Positions 1 to 7,414 of a DNA stretch of 32,671 nt are shown here, piece by piece. Source of the DNA: Candidatus Sabulitectum sp. (GTDB taxonomy: Bacteria > Fermentibacterota > Fermentibacteria > Fermentibacterales > JCC-6); the NCBI GenBank assembly GCA_021107435.1, contig JAIOSV010000022.1, positions 1 through 32,671 of the forward strand, in the 5' to 3' direction. The notes beneath the pieces were generated by a model. It was not told the DNA's origin. It saw only the letters and a program-made list of their open reading frames with translations, and searched no databases. The stretch's first letter is position 1, and the number at the start of each line of letters is the position of its first letter. The position numbers and the translations under genes were made by a program.

Positions 1-343
1 CATGAGCTTCCTCTTCGTCGAACCAGGAATAGGCCTTCACAGGATTCATGAACATGTCAAATGAAGTTGAACCAAGGTACAGGGTATCTTCCCCGTACCC
101 GATCAGTGCAAGTTCAGATCTTTCCATCAATTCATCCATAACAAGAATGTCAAGGTTGTACAGTCCTTCAGGCAGCAGTTCCGCAGGAAAATCCTGAATG
201 TTAATAACATTGGGACCGCCTTTCCCGCTCTTCCATTCCTCCAGATAGAAATGGGATTCGTCTGCAATGGATGGCGATGCATATAGCAGCAACATTGTCA
301 GTAAAAGGAAGCTGATCAGTGATGAATAGTGAATCTTTTTCAT
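1..343 (-). CDS. Secreted protein of unknown function, 3' end missing (runs off left edge)
   Basis: This frame is open on the minus strand from the ATG at 343 to the left edge, giving about 114 residues with no stop in the window. It begins with a typical signal peptide: MKK, then a hydrophobic stretch with SFLLLTMLLLYASPSIA and a likely cleavage site after A-D. The mature part is rich in acidic and aromatic residues (HFYLEEWKSGKGG, then GYGEDTLYLG) and I do not recognise a family. The start is supported by an AAAGGAG ribosome-binding site eight bases upstream and a promoter-like pair of hexamers at 372-400. The protein is probably exported to the periplasm or surface like most products nearby. 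Nothing can be said about its C-terminus or a sorting domain. Confidence 0.75.
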   Translation of the reverse strand, partial: MKKIHYSSLISFLLLTMLLLYASPSIADESHFYLEEWKSGKGGPNVINIQDFPAELLPEGLYNLDILVMDELMERSELALIGYGEDTLYLGSTSFDMFMNPVKAYSWFDEEEAH

Positions 344-371
344 AAGAACTCCTTTCGGGATCTGCAGGAAA

Positions 372-400
372 ACAATACAGGAAAAAGCGTGAGAATTCAA
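372..400 (-). promoter_or_regulatory. Sigma-70-like promoter for the left-edge secreted protein
   Basis: On the minus strand TTGAAT (395-400) and TATTGT (372-377) are separated by 17 bases. The predicted transcript would start near 365, about 20 bases before the AAAGGAG ribosome-binding site of the gene starting at 343. Promoter assignment is by consensus only. Confidence 0.45.
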
Positions 401-579
401 GGTAAAACACTGAATCGGTCAAGATTCATACAGCCTGAACTCCAGGAGACCTTTATTGCCAAAAGCTTCCAGCTTCAGCAGGATCATCCTTCCAGAGAAC
501 GTAGCCCGCATCAGGCTGCAGACAGGATACAGTGGTTCAGGTGAAAGTCTGGAGTATATTTCATCAGAACTGTTTTCCC

Positions 580-602
580 GATAGAAAATCAATTTTTCTA
601 TC
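580..602. repeat. AT-rich perfect inverted repeat upstream of the 685 gene
   Basis: GATAGAAAA (580-588) and TTTTCTATC (594-602) form a nine-base-pair perfect stem with loop TCAAT. It sits about 80 bases before the start codon at 685 in a gene-free stretch (344-684) between two divergent secreted-protein genes. It could be an operator or a weak terminator-like hairpin. Apart from this repeat and the promoter at 372-400 I see nothing convincing in 344-684; the short open frames there have no ribosome-binding site or recognisable product. Confidence 0.4.
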
Positions 603-684
603 TGCATCAAGAGACATCTATTCTCATACGGAGAATGATCCTGCTGCTTCAGTGTCTGGAGGAGCTGAACCGGAAAGGTAACCG

Positions 685-1773
685 ATGAAGTCGTTGCTTG
701 TCTGCTTTGTTCTTCTGATTGTATCCGATGTCGCATCAGCGGATGCCGGATTTCTCAACTCCATCACCCAGAACCCGGTGCCTGCAGGCTTCGGAATTTC
801 ACATCCGTTCATCAGTATGACCTGCGAGGATGTCTTCATTGAGGTATTTCCCGATGAACCGGCAGAACTGACCGCTGCATTCCTGTTTACGAACACGGGA
901 CCTGCGGACACCGTAGTGATGTACTTCCCGATTACAGTCAGAACCGTTACAACAGGGCCGGGTCTGCCCCTGTGGCAGGTTATCGATCCGATGGGAAATC
1001 CTGAGGTCAAGGTGAACGGAGTTCCTGTGGATGTTCACCCCCTGATTGGGAACACCTGGTATCCGGAATATCTCGACTACACATGGGAAGAACTCAGAGA
1101 AGCCGTTACTACAATAGTCGAAGCAGAGCCGGACACGGGGGAAACATTCCACTACTCGGTCGCCCCGGAATGCTGGAACATATACGATTTCTGGGAGTTG
1201 ACAGCAAATGCCTGGGCCTCAAGAACCCTGACGGATGAACTAATGATCCTCATTCAAAGCCTGAACGCATGCTGGACAGTTCCGTTCGGGAAGGGAGAAG
1301 AAGTGCTTGTGGAGTACTGTCTGGCCTACTCTCTGAGCAGTCCGTACGAGGGATCTTACAGCACGCTTACCTATCCGCTGTACACTGGAGCGTCGTGGAA
1401 CGGTCCCATCGGCTCAGGAAGGATAACAGTTGTGCCCTCGGGGGAAATGGATTTCCGGGATTTTGTTGAGTGGCACTCCGTCTCCATGCCGGAGGCCGAA
1501 GTAGCCATTGGCATGGAGTTCTCTCCTCTCTCAGAGATTGCCGACGCTACCGGTTACAAGTTCTGCCGTATCTCTGAACTGGCTGGAATGAACCTGGACT
1601 CCATACTGATCTGGGAGTTCACCGATTTCGAACCTGTGGTTTCCCGGAGCTGGAGCCGCTACTTCCACTTTGCCCCCGGCCCTCTCGACCAGAGATTCTA
1701 CGACGGAGGTCTCAGGTACGACAGCACCGGCTGGGCTTCCACGCTCCGAGTGCATGTACAGAAAGGCTCTTGA
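685..1773 (+). CDS. Secreted protein of unknown function (362 aa)
   Basis: The protein has a clear signal peptide (MKSLLVCFVLLIVSDVASA) with likely cleavage before DAGF, so it should be exported. Near residues 45-80 is an Ig-like or adhesin-like segment (CEDVFIEVFPDEPAELTAAF followed by FTNTGPADTVVMYFPI), a pattern typical of periplasmic proteins with paired beta-strands; it is loosely reminiscent of DUF4424, but I would not assign that. There is no C-terminal FlgD-type sorting domain, unlike neighbouring secreted proteins. The start is supported by GGAAAGG six bases before the ATG. No catalytic motif is visible. The gene stands alone, with divergent and convergent neighbours. Confidence 0.75.
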   Translation: MKSLLVCFVLLIVSDVASADAGFLNSITQNPVPAGFGISHPFISMTCEDVFIEVFPDEPAELTAAFLFTNTGPADTVVMYFPITVRTVTTGPGLPLWQVIDPMGNPEVKVNGVPVDVHPLIGNTWYPEYLDYTWEELREAVTTIVEAEPDTGETFHYSVAPECWNIYDFWELTANAWASRTLTDELMILIQSLNACWTVPFGKGEEVLVEYCLAYSLSSPYEGSYSTLTYPLYTGASWNGPIGSGRITVVPSGEMDFRDFVEWHSVSMPEAEVAIGMEFSPLSEIADATGYKFCRISELAGMNLDSILIWEFTDFEPVVSRSWSRYFHFAPGPLDQRFYDGGLRYDSTGWASTLRVHVQKGS

Positions 1774-1925
1774 AACGAGTTGCTCCCCCTCCCCCTTTTC
1801 AACACACTCTATTGCTTATCGTCAAGAGCACATAACTTCTTCGTTGAGAGAAGCGAGGAGAAAGCTGGTGTTATACGCCTGGTACTACCGTTCAACGTCT
1901 CGGAGCGACTTCAACCCTCAGGCCC

Positions 1926-1955
1926 GATAAAAACTTCAGGAACCTGGGTTTCCTG
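1926..1955 (-). terminator. Rho-independent terminator of the C25-like peptidase gene
   Basis: Reading the minus strand just past the stop at 1974, CAGGAAACCCAGGTTCCTG (1955-1937) folds into a six-base-pair stem and is followed by AAGTTTTTAT. The hairpin plus T-run lies about 20 bases downstream of the stop codon. The remaining sequence between 1774 and 1925 shows no gene. Confidence 0.55.
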
Positions 1956-1973
1956 CCGGTTACTTTCATTCTG

Positions 1974-3488
1974 TCATCGAAGCAAGGTGAACCTTGTGCA
2001 GCCCCCGGCAGTTCCATCTGCAGGAATAAGCTCGACCAGATACATTCCCGAACTGTATGAAGAAACATCAAGCAGAAGCTCCTCTGAATTACAGACAATT
2101 TCATCAACTGTTCTACCGGAAATATCCCGGATCCTGAGCAGGCTTTCTTCCGTACTTCCTGTGTGAAATATCGCAGTTCCAAAACAGGGATTGCTCTCAA
2201 CGGTAAGAAACACCGGTTCCGACAAAGAAATTTTATCTTCCTGAACCGGTACATATGCCATTGATGGAACCAGTGTGGGATCTCCAAGCAGGGTCATTCC
2301 CAGATGCCATGATTTCTCACTTCCTGTAAGTCCGTTTGAAGTTATATGGCTCCACCAGTCTCTGTATCCTGCCCCAATTGATGCGTCGTTGCCCATAGGC
2401 TCATAGAAGTAGCTGAACCGAAGCATTGCGCCGGACTTGGTGCTTCCCACAGCAGCAAGACCATTGGTGTTCTGATAAACATACGCTCCACCCATATAGC
2501 CGCTGGTAGTAAATCTGCAGTTGGAACATGCAAACAGGTTATAGAAATGAGCCGGTGGTTGTATTTCAACAACTTCGTAATTGTATGTTGCATGCATTGT
2601 CGGATACCAGATATGATAAGAAGGGCATGAATGGACAAAAGGACTTATCCAGGAATAACTTGCCGGCAAGCGAAGATTCTCATAATCGGAGGCGCTGGTT
2701 ACGTCAGTATTGTTAATAAGAACAGTGTTGGGATACAGCAGCTGCATATTCTGCTGATAACTCGAACCCCAGGAAGCCCAGTCGTCATCAACATAGCAAA
2801 GTGCCTGAAGAGGCTCAGTATCACCCTCGTCGCGCCAGTTGTGATTCTGATTCAGATACGATGTTATCAGTGATACTTCATCTCCAAGATTGCTTGTAAG
2901 AATTCTGCCGATGTAAATCTCAGGATCAAGTTCTCCCGAGAATGTATCATATTTCCCGTCCTGACCGGATACTCCCCCGGACGGATATCCAATCCATAAA
3001 TCCTGCCAGCTTCCGTTCAGATCCATAAAGAAGTAGTCGGACGGAAATTCTTCGCTAGAATCTATGAACTCGTTGTCTATCATCGACCAGGCAACAGGAA
3101 GGTCTCCAACAAAAACAGCACCTTCAAGACCGTTAGCATAGCAGAGTATGAGATAGTTTTTAAGTTCTTCCGGAGTACTGTAGGTAACTTCCACGACTTC
3201 CACTGTAAGTCCGCTGCTGCTTATATCCGTAGCCCATTGCTCAACCAGACCTGAACCTACAGCAGAAACAAGATTGTTCTCGAAAATGACCAGAAAATCT
3301 GTGTCATCGTGTTCAGAACCAGTTTTCAGAAATGTATTAACAATAAGCGGAACAGCCGGAGGTTGTATCGTCTGCCATTCCTCCATTGTTTCAGGAATGT
3401 ACCCTTCCGGATACGTTGTCATAACAACACTGGAATAGTCATAATCAGAGCCGGTACTCAACATTAAAGCAAACAGCAGCGTCAACAT
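1974..3488 (-). CDS. C25 (gingipain)-like secreted cysteine peptidase with C-terminal sorting domain (504 aa)
   Basis: I start the gene at the ATG at 3488 rather than further upstream, because GGAG lies just before it and a promoter (3543-3570) lies upstream; a signal-like segment MLTLLFALMLSTGS follows. The region around residues 100-405 matches C25-like proteins: LEGAVFVGDLP, EIYIGRI, VHSCPSYHIW, NLFACSNCRFT, GLAAVGSTKSG and WHLGMTLLGDPTL. Likely catalytic residues are His286 or His292 and Cys321 or Cys324; the classical GHG around the histidine is absent, so activity is not certain. The last 85 residues form a FlgD/type IX-like sorting domain (SLLRIRDISGRTVDEI, then SGMYLVEL, ending TLLR). 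It is probably cell-surface or secreted, with a role in protein degradation or maturation of other secreted proteins. Confidence 0.82.
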   Translation of the reverse strand: MLTLLFALMLSTGSDYDYSSVVMTTYPEGYIPETMEEWQTIQPPAVPLIVNTFLKTGSEHDDTDFLVIFENNLVSAVGSGLVEQWATDISSSGLTVEVVEVTYSTPEELKNYLILCYANGLEGAVFVGDLPVAWSMIDNEFIDSSEEFPSDYFFMDLNGSWQDLWIGYPSGGVSGQDGKYDTFSGELDPEIYIGRILTSNLGDEVSLITSYLNQNHNWRDEGDTEPLQALCYVDDDWASWGSSYQQNMQLLYPNTVLINNTDVTSASDYENLRLPASYSWISPFVHSCPSYHIWYPTMHATYNYEVVEIQPPAHFYNLFACSNCRFTTSGYMGGAYVYQNTNGLAAVGSTKSGAMLRFSYFYEPMGNDASIGAGYRDWWSHITSNGLTGSEKSWHLGMTLLGDPTLVPSMAYVPVQEDKISLSEPVFLTVESNPCFGTAIFHTGSTEESLLRIRDISGRTVDEIVCNSEELLLDVSSYSSGMYLVELIPADGTAGGCTRFTLLR

Positions 3489-3534
3489 GAATTCTCCTCT
3501 CAAAGATAGTAGGTTATTCCTGATATTCATCTCT

Positions 3535-3571
3535 ATTGACAGATCATACATCTGTTACTCCGGCTGTCAAT
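3535..3571 (-). promoter_or_regulatory. Promoter of the C25-like peptidase, flanked by a perfect inverted repeat
   Basis: On the minus strand TTGACA (3565-3570) and TATGAT (3543-3548) are 16 bases apart, a near-consensus sigma-70 promoter; the predicted start is about 48 bases before the ATG at 3488. ATTGACAG (3535-3542) and CTGTCAAT (3564-3571) are perfect inverted copies, so the -35 box of the promoter is one arm and the other arm lies just past the -10 box. This geometry would suit a dimeric repressor. Confidence 0.6.
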
Positions 3572-3750
3572 CTCACGAAAAACTCACTGCTGCCCGGAGC
3601 CGCTGGCCCTGGCTCTCTCGTGCTCTACCCTCCTGTTGCCCTTCTACCCGTGCCAATCAATCCAGAGCAGCTCCAGCCGTACCGAAGTCTCCCGGATTAA
3701 AGTCAGCTTTGTTATGAAGGTTTTGTTTGATGTGGTTATCACTATCAGTA

Positions 3751-3780
3751 ATGACAACCGGAAGAAAAGTCCTTTATAAT
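3751..3780 (+). promoter_or_regulatory. Sigma-70-like promoter for the small exported protein at 3808
   Basis: ATGACA (3751-3756) and a perfect TATAAT (3775-3780) are 18 bases apart. A start near 3787 leaves a leader of about 20 bases holding the AAAGGCGG ribosome-binding site, which favours translation from 3808 rather than from the upstream in-frame ATGs. Confidence 0.55.
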
Positions 3781-3807
3781 CCGGCAAACGCAATGAAAGG
3801 CGGAACA

Positions 3808-4329
3808 ATGCATCCAGGATCTCACTTAAAAAAAACTATTATCAAATTCCTGCCAATAACACTGTTGCTATTTGTATCTGTCGCTCTGGCTGACTCCATA
3901 GAACCACCTGATATCCACACCCAGACCCTTGCTGAATACATCAATGCCTCAGATCCCATAGTCGAAATAAGACTCAGACAGAGCTGCTATATAGACTCAC
4001 TGAGAAGTGAACTCACCAGCCTCGCCGCGGAACTTGAAGATCATCTGGTAAATACAGAAGCCCAGCTACAACTTTTCAGAGAAAGCCACGAAGCCTTCCT
4101 TCTCTCAACCGACCTCTGGGCATCCTTCACAGAGGAAATCCAGTGGTACAACCTGGCGACCGGTGAGCCTGACTTCGGCAGCGGTCTTGATGGCACTTAC
4201 ATCATCATTACGGCCTCAATGCTGTGGGAAAAAATCCTCGACTACAGACAACTGCTCCAGTCAATCGAAGAGTACGGTGTCACCGGTATCCCCAACTGCC
4301 GGAACAGCAGTACTATCGGCGGGGAGTAA
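3808..4329 (+). CDS. Small exported protein of unknown function (173 aa)
   Basis: The ATG at 3808 is preceded by AAAGGCGG at a five-base spacing and follows a TATAAT promoter by 28 bases, so I prefer it over starts at 3727 or 3793. The product has a signal peptide (KKTIIKFLPITLLLFVSVALA, cleavage before DSIEPP). The mature part is mainly helical and acidic, with a probable coiled-coil segment around residues 60-105 (SLRSELTSLAAELEDHLVNT). A small periplasmic helical protein such as an LprI-like lysozyme-inhibitor relative is possible, but the diagnostic cysteines are not evident and I do not assign it. The gene is monocistronic. Confidence 0.6.
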   Translation: MHPGSHLKKTIIKFLPITLLLFVSVALADSIEPPDIHTQTLAEYINASDPIVEIRLRQSCYIDSLRSELTSLAAELEDHLVNTEAQLQLFRESHEAFLLSTDLWASFTEEIQWYNLATGEPDFGSGLDGTYIIITASMLWEKILDYRQLLQSIEEYGVTGIPNCRNSSTIGGE

Positions 4330-4472
4330 TAACGATCCCCAACTTATAAACGCGGGGAAGTCCAAATCACACAAAACCACACTTCTTCGACAGATTACGT
4401 CAACTCTCTAAAGTAGTGTCAATTCACAACTAACACTAATATCCCGCCGTATTCCACAGAAAAACAGGGCAC

Positions 4473-4487
4473 AGCACTTGCAGTGCT
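4473..4487. other. Short perfect hairpin in gene-poor stretch
   Basis: AGCACT-TGC-AGTGCT forms a six-base-pair stem about 145 bases past the stop at 4329. Only three T residues follow, so it is a weak terminator candidate. Nothing else is supported between 4330 and 4574. Confidence 0.25.
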
Positions 4488-4574
4488 TTCCGCATCAGGA
4501 AAAAACCATATCTCCAGAAGAACACAGTACTTCTTGAGCAGATACAGCGAATTCCACCATCACACAAACAGGAA

Positions 4575-4784
4575 TCAACTTCGAGCCCTCTCATAACCAC
4601 TGCTATAATCTCATTCGAGCTGTCAGTACCGGGATTTACTTCAATAGAAATCTTTGGTATTACAGGAAGAAATGTTTCCTCACTTGTAAGTAAGGAAAGG
4701 CCCGCAGGAACTCAATCAGTTCAGTGGGATGGTTCCAATAAGAATGGAGAAGCACTTTAAGCTGGCCAGTGCCTTTTGAGATAG
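4575..4784 (+). pseudogene. Relic of a FlgD/type IX-like C-terminal sorting domain
   Basis: Read from 4575 in frame, the sequence encodes a recognisable sorting domain without any upstream protein: ITTAIISFELS, then SIEIFGITGRNVSSLV, then AGTQSVQWDGSNKNG. This matches the ends of the intact proteins nearby, for example ISFQL...VEIFDLSGRSVCTLI...GTHSIEWNG in the propeller protein ending at 29808. A stop at 4758-4760 interrupts the frame where the conserved SGxYxxRL strand should be, yet the same frame then gives AGQCLLR and a second stop at 4782-4784, resembling the normal LCLLR ending. The relic has therefore lost its passenger protein and about 20 internal residues. Confidence 0.7.
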
Positions 4785-4826
4785 AGAAAATGAAACCAGA
4801 GATTCACTCAACAGAAAATTCATCCC

Positions 4827-4842
4827 GGAGGAGGTAATGTAA
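4827..4842 (+). promoter_or_regulatory. Unusual ribosome-binding site with an ATG-TAA start-stop ahead of the acetyltransferase
   Basis: A very strong GGAGGAGG (4827-4834) is followed two bases later by ATG and at once by TAA (4837-4842). The ATG of the acetyltransferase (4857) lies 22 bases from the purine run, too far for normal use. The in-frame ATT at 4842 has an ideal seven-base spacing. The acetyltransferase may start at ATT, or the minimal start-stop frame may control its translation. Confidence 0.4.
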
Positions 4843-4856
4843 TTAATATTATTGAG

Positions 4857-5594
4857 ATGGAGAACCTTCACTTCAAGCATTATTTATCTGCGGTAGGTGC
4901 TGCCGGTGTGTTTTCGAGGTGGGTTGTGACACAACGGCCCAGCGAAAAGTCACTCGGTGCGTTTTCAGGATCCCGGCTTGTCGGAGTGGCGATTCCCGGC
5001 CCCAGTATTGGACTTCCTCAAGCAGCAAGCTGCTGGGTATTCACTGACTCCGCTGAAGCGTTCAGCTGTTTGCTGAATCAATTGCGTCAAGCCAGAGTTG
5101 GTTCTCTTAGCTTCCCGCTTCCTTACATGGACTGCGTGGCCCGGCATAATGATGTTTCGATAGATCGCTTCTATGTAATGGGACAATCACAAATTAAGAC
5201 AAAGTTGGGCGCTTCGGAAGTTGAGCATCTTTCGCGCAGGAGATTCGAGAACCTCACCATTCCAGACGAGATGACTCGCCTTGTCGGTTGTATAGATAGT
5301 ATTCCTGAAGGATTCCCGTACTACGGCATAGTAAGGAAAAACGAGATAGTTGCATTGGCGGAGACGGGCGTTAGAGATACCGAAGTGGCCGCGATTCAAC
5401 AGGTGTTTACACTATCCTCAGCCCGGGGTCAGGGTTTCGGCCGCACGGTGGTAGAGTATGTCGCTCTCGATCTTCTGAAAGATGGGCTTTTACCCACCTA
5501 CTTCACCGCTGAACTCAACCGGGAGTCGGTCTCTCTGGCTGAGTCGGCTGGATTTGAACTGGATTCCCGATGGGGATACACTGATCTTAATTAG
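4857..5594 (+). CDS. GNAT-family N-acetyltransferase (about 245 aa)
   Basis: The C-terminal half (about residues 155-245) is a GNAT acetyltransferase fold: a strand ending VFTLSSA, the acetyl-CoA pyrophosphate-binding motif RGQGFG at residues 190-195 followed by a helix (RTVVEYVALDLL), and the closing motif ELNRESVSLAESAGFE. It should transfer an acetyl group from acetyl-CoA to a small-molecule or peptide amine; the substrate cannot be read. The N-terminal half is divergent, as in two-domain FR47-like members. The start is uncertain: the ATG at 4857 is poorly spaced from the ribosome-binding site, and ATT at 4842 would add five residues. It is the first of five same-strand accessory enzymes. 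A hairpin (GGCACA at 5594-5599, TGTGCC at 5606-5611) overlaps the stop codon. Confidence 0.82.
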   Translation: MENLHFKHYLSAVGAAGVFSRWVVTQRPSEKSLGAFSGSRLVGVAIPGPSIGLPQAASCWVFTDSAEAFSCLLNQLRQARVGSLSFPLPYMDCVARHNDVSIDRFYVMGQSQIKTKLGASEVEHLSRRRFENLTIPDEMTRLVGCIDSIPEGFPYYGIVRKNEIVALAETGVRDTEVAAIQQVFTLSSARGQGFGRTVVEYVALDLLKDGLLPTYFTAELNRESVSLAESAGFELDSRWGYTDLN

Positions 5595-5696
5595 GCACAC
5601 CGGTTTGTGCCCTGTCAACAGAATCAACCGGACGTATATTCTCCCGAGTATTTGCTTGCCTTTCTTAATTAAATCATTCCCGAAGAAAGGACATAC

Positions 5697-6476
5697 GTGA
5701 AACATCCGATGATCGGAATCTCAAACGAAATACGTGAAGCGATTGTATGTCGCTTGCTCGTTCTTCTCCAGGATAAATACGGTAACGACCTTTTGTTCTT
5801 CGGGTTGAAAGGCTCTATGGCCCGAGGGGATTTTGATCAGCGATCAGACATTGATGCTTTTGGAATAATCAATGGAAAGCAATCTAAAAGCTTTAAAATG
5901 TACTATGGAGATGTCTCTATTGATCTGTCCGTGCTTACATTTGATGATGCTTGCAGGAATGTAACATCTCTATCAGGCGGCTGGTGGCCATATAGAGTGG
6001 GTAGTCTGCTGGAGCCGATGATTGTTCTTGATAGAGACGAGATATACCAGCGACTTCACAAAGCCGTTGATGAACTGCGGAAATATCCCGAGAAATTCTA
6101 TGCCGCCTGCCAGAGTGGAGGCTACTACGAATACTATCCAAAAGCAGTTAGAGAATACCGCTCAGGGAATTACCCGATGCTTCGTTACGCAGCCTGGGAG
6201 CTGTTCTTAATGGCAAGTCTCGATTTAGGCCTCATCAACCAGCAGTATTACACCATTCACGGACCAAACGTAATAAGACAATATGATCGTATGACCAAAT
6301 TTCTTCCTCAAGGATTCAGTTCTCACGCTGCGCTTTGTTTCGACAGTGATCCTGAAAAAGTAATGGAAGGATGCACATACATTTTTAATGAAACAAAGCG
6401 ATGGCGTCTTGAATTCGGAATTGACGAGCTGGCTGGTGTAAACCGGGTTAATGCGGTGAAGGATCTTTTGCTGTAG
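5697..6476 (+). CDS. Aminoglycoside-nucleotidyltransferase-like protein (259 aa)
   Basis: The N-terminal domain has the DNA polymerase beta-type nucleotidyltransferase signature: GSMARG at 39-44, SDIDAF with metal-binding Asp51 and Asp53, and a third acidic residue Asp76 in SIDLSVL. Enzymes of this type transfer an NMP from an NTP to a hydroxyl group; many modify aminoglycosides or lincosamides, others have unknown substrates. The C-terminal helical region (about 95-259) would bind the acceptor. All catalytic residues are present, so it should be active. The start is GTG at 5697, preceded by AAGAAAGGAC. It is followed 108 bases later by a second nucleotidyltransferase of similar length but very different sequence. 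The intergenic region holds an eight-base inverted repeat (GCAGCAGT at 6517, ACTGCTGC at 6545). Confidence 0.82.
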   Translation: MKHPMIGISNEIREAIVCRLLVLLQDKYGNDLLFFGLKGSMARGDFDQRSDIDAFGIINGKQSKSFKMYYGDVSIDLSVLTFDDACRNVTSLSGGWWPYRVGSLLEPMIVLDRDEIYQRLHKAVDELRKYPEKFYAACQSGGYYEYYPKAVREYRSGNYPMLRYAAWELFLMASLDLGLINQQYYTIHGPNVIRQYDRMTKFLPQGFSSHAALCFDSDPEKVMEGCTYIFNETKRWRLEFGIDELAGVNRVNAVKDLLL

Positions 6477-6584
6477 TTTATGGAATGAACTGACAACGAC
6501 CGGAACCTGAAGAAATGCAGCAGTCTGCTTATTTGAACTGTCAAACTGCTGCTAAATTCTAAAGTGTTCTGGAGGAGCAGGTAA

Positions 6585-7388
6585 GTGAATATCACCAGAC
6601 AGAAAATCATCTCTACTCTGCATGAAAGCCTTGTATCGAATCCGAAAATCCTCGCCATGTGGCTGGAAGGTGCAGATGCAACCAATACTGTTGACGAGTA
6701 TTCCGATATAGATCTGTGCTGTTCCGTAAAAACAGGCGCAATAGCTGAAGTTATGTATCATGCTCAAAAGACACTTGAAAACCTCAACTCCCTTGATTTA
6801 GTAGAAACCCTTGACGCTGGAGAAGATTACCGGCACACCGTTTTCCACCTGGCGGGAACATCAGACTATCTTCTCGTTGATTTTAACCTGTTTGTTGATC
6901 GAGGGAGTAGCTTCATTAAGGCAGATGAAATCGAGAAGCCTCTGGTCCTATTCGACAGGGGCTCAGTCATACAATACCTGAGTCAGGAAGAATATCTGGC
7001 GAAAAAGAAAAACAGCCAGCGGATACAGGAGCTGAGGAATACGATTGCACAGAGTTCCCGGATCGAGAAATATGTGAAACGCGGATTGTTTCCTGAGGCT
7101 TACGGTTATTATCAGCGATGGCTTCTTGCACCTCTCATTGAGATACTTCGTATGCTGTATACACCTCTTCACCCCGATTATCACATTGTACATATTTCCC
7201 GTCATCTCCCCGACGATATTCTCATGCGACTGGAAGAGCTGTTCAAAATAAACTCGGTAACAGAAATTGAGGCAAAAAGTAAGGAAGCTCTGTTATTCTT
7301 CAATGAAACCCTGGCAGAGTTAAACACAAATTCACAGAAGGGTAAAGAGAGTGGAGTAGATCCGATGGACGCAATATTGCGGGGATAA
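6585..7388 (+). CDS. Divergent nucleotidyltransferase-fold protein (267 aa)
   Basis: The N-terminus carries a variant nucleotidyltransferase motif: LEGADAT at 27-33 where the canonical GS pair is replaced by EG, followed by YSDIDLCC with Asp41 and Asp43, and Asp99 in LLVDFNLFV as the likely third metal ligand. The acidic triad is intact, so catalysis is plausible despite the altered nucleotide-binding loop. The C-terminal half is helical (YVKRGLFPEAYGYYQRWLL onward), as in small resistance-type nucleotidyltransferases. The start is GTG at 6585 with GGAGGAGCAGG upstream. It is probably co-transcribed with the genes on either side. The substrate is unknown. Confidence 0.75.
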   Translation: MNITRQKIISTLHESLVSNPKILAMWLEGADATNTVDEYSDIDLCCSVKTGAIAEVMYHAQKTLENLNSLDLVETLDAGEDYRHTVFHLAGTSDYLLVDFNLFVDRGSSFIKADEIEKPLVLFDRGSVIQYLSQEEYLAKKKNSQRIQELRNTIAQSSRIEKYVKRGLFPEAYGYYQRWLLAPLIEILRMLYTPLHPDYHIVHISRHLPDDILMRLEELFKINSVTEIEAKSKEALLFFNETLAELNTNSQKGKESGVDPMDAILRG

Positions 7389-7414
7389 CGATTGATGCGG
7401 AAGCAGCACAACTG

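Noticed and set aside
329..544. Open frame of 71 codons on the plus strand
   Set aside because: It overlaps the start of the left-edge secreted-protein gene and its promoter, and has no ribosome-binding site or recognisable product.
1780..2166. 128-codon plus-strand frame after the 685 gene
   Set aside because: It overlaps the sorting-domain end of the C25-like peptidase gene on the opposite strand and has no start signals.
3738..3807. Upstream in-frame starts for the exported protein at 3808
   Set aside because: They lie upstream of or inside the predicted promoter, and only 3808 combines good ribosome-binding-site spacing with a clean signal peptide.
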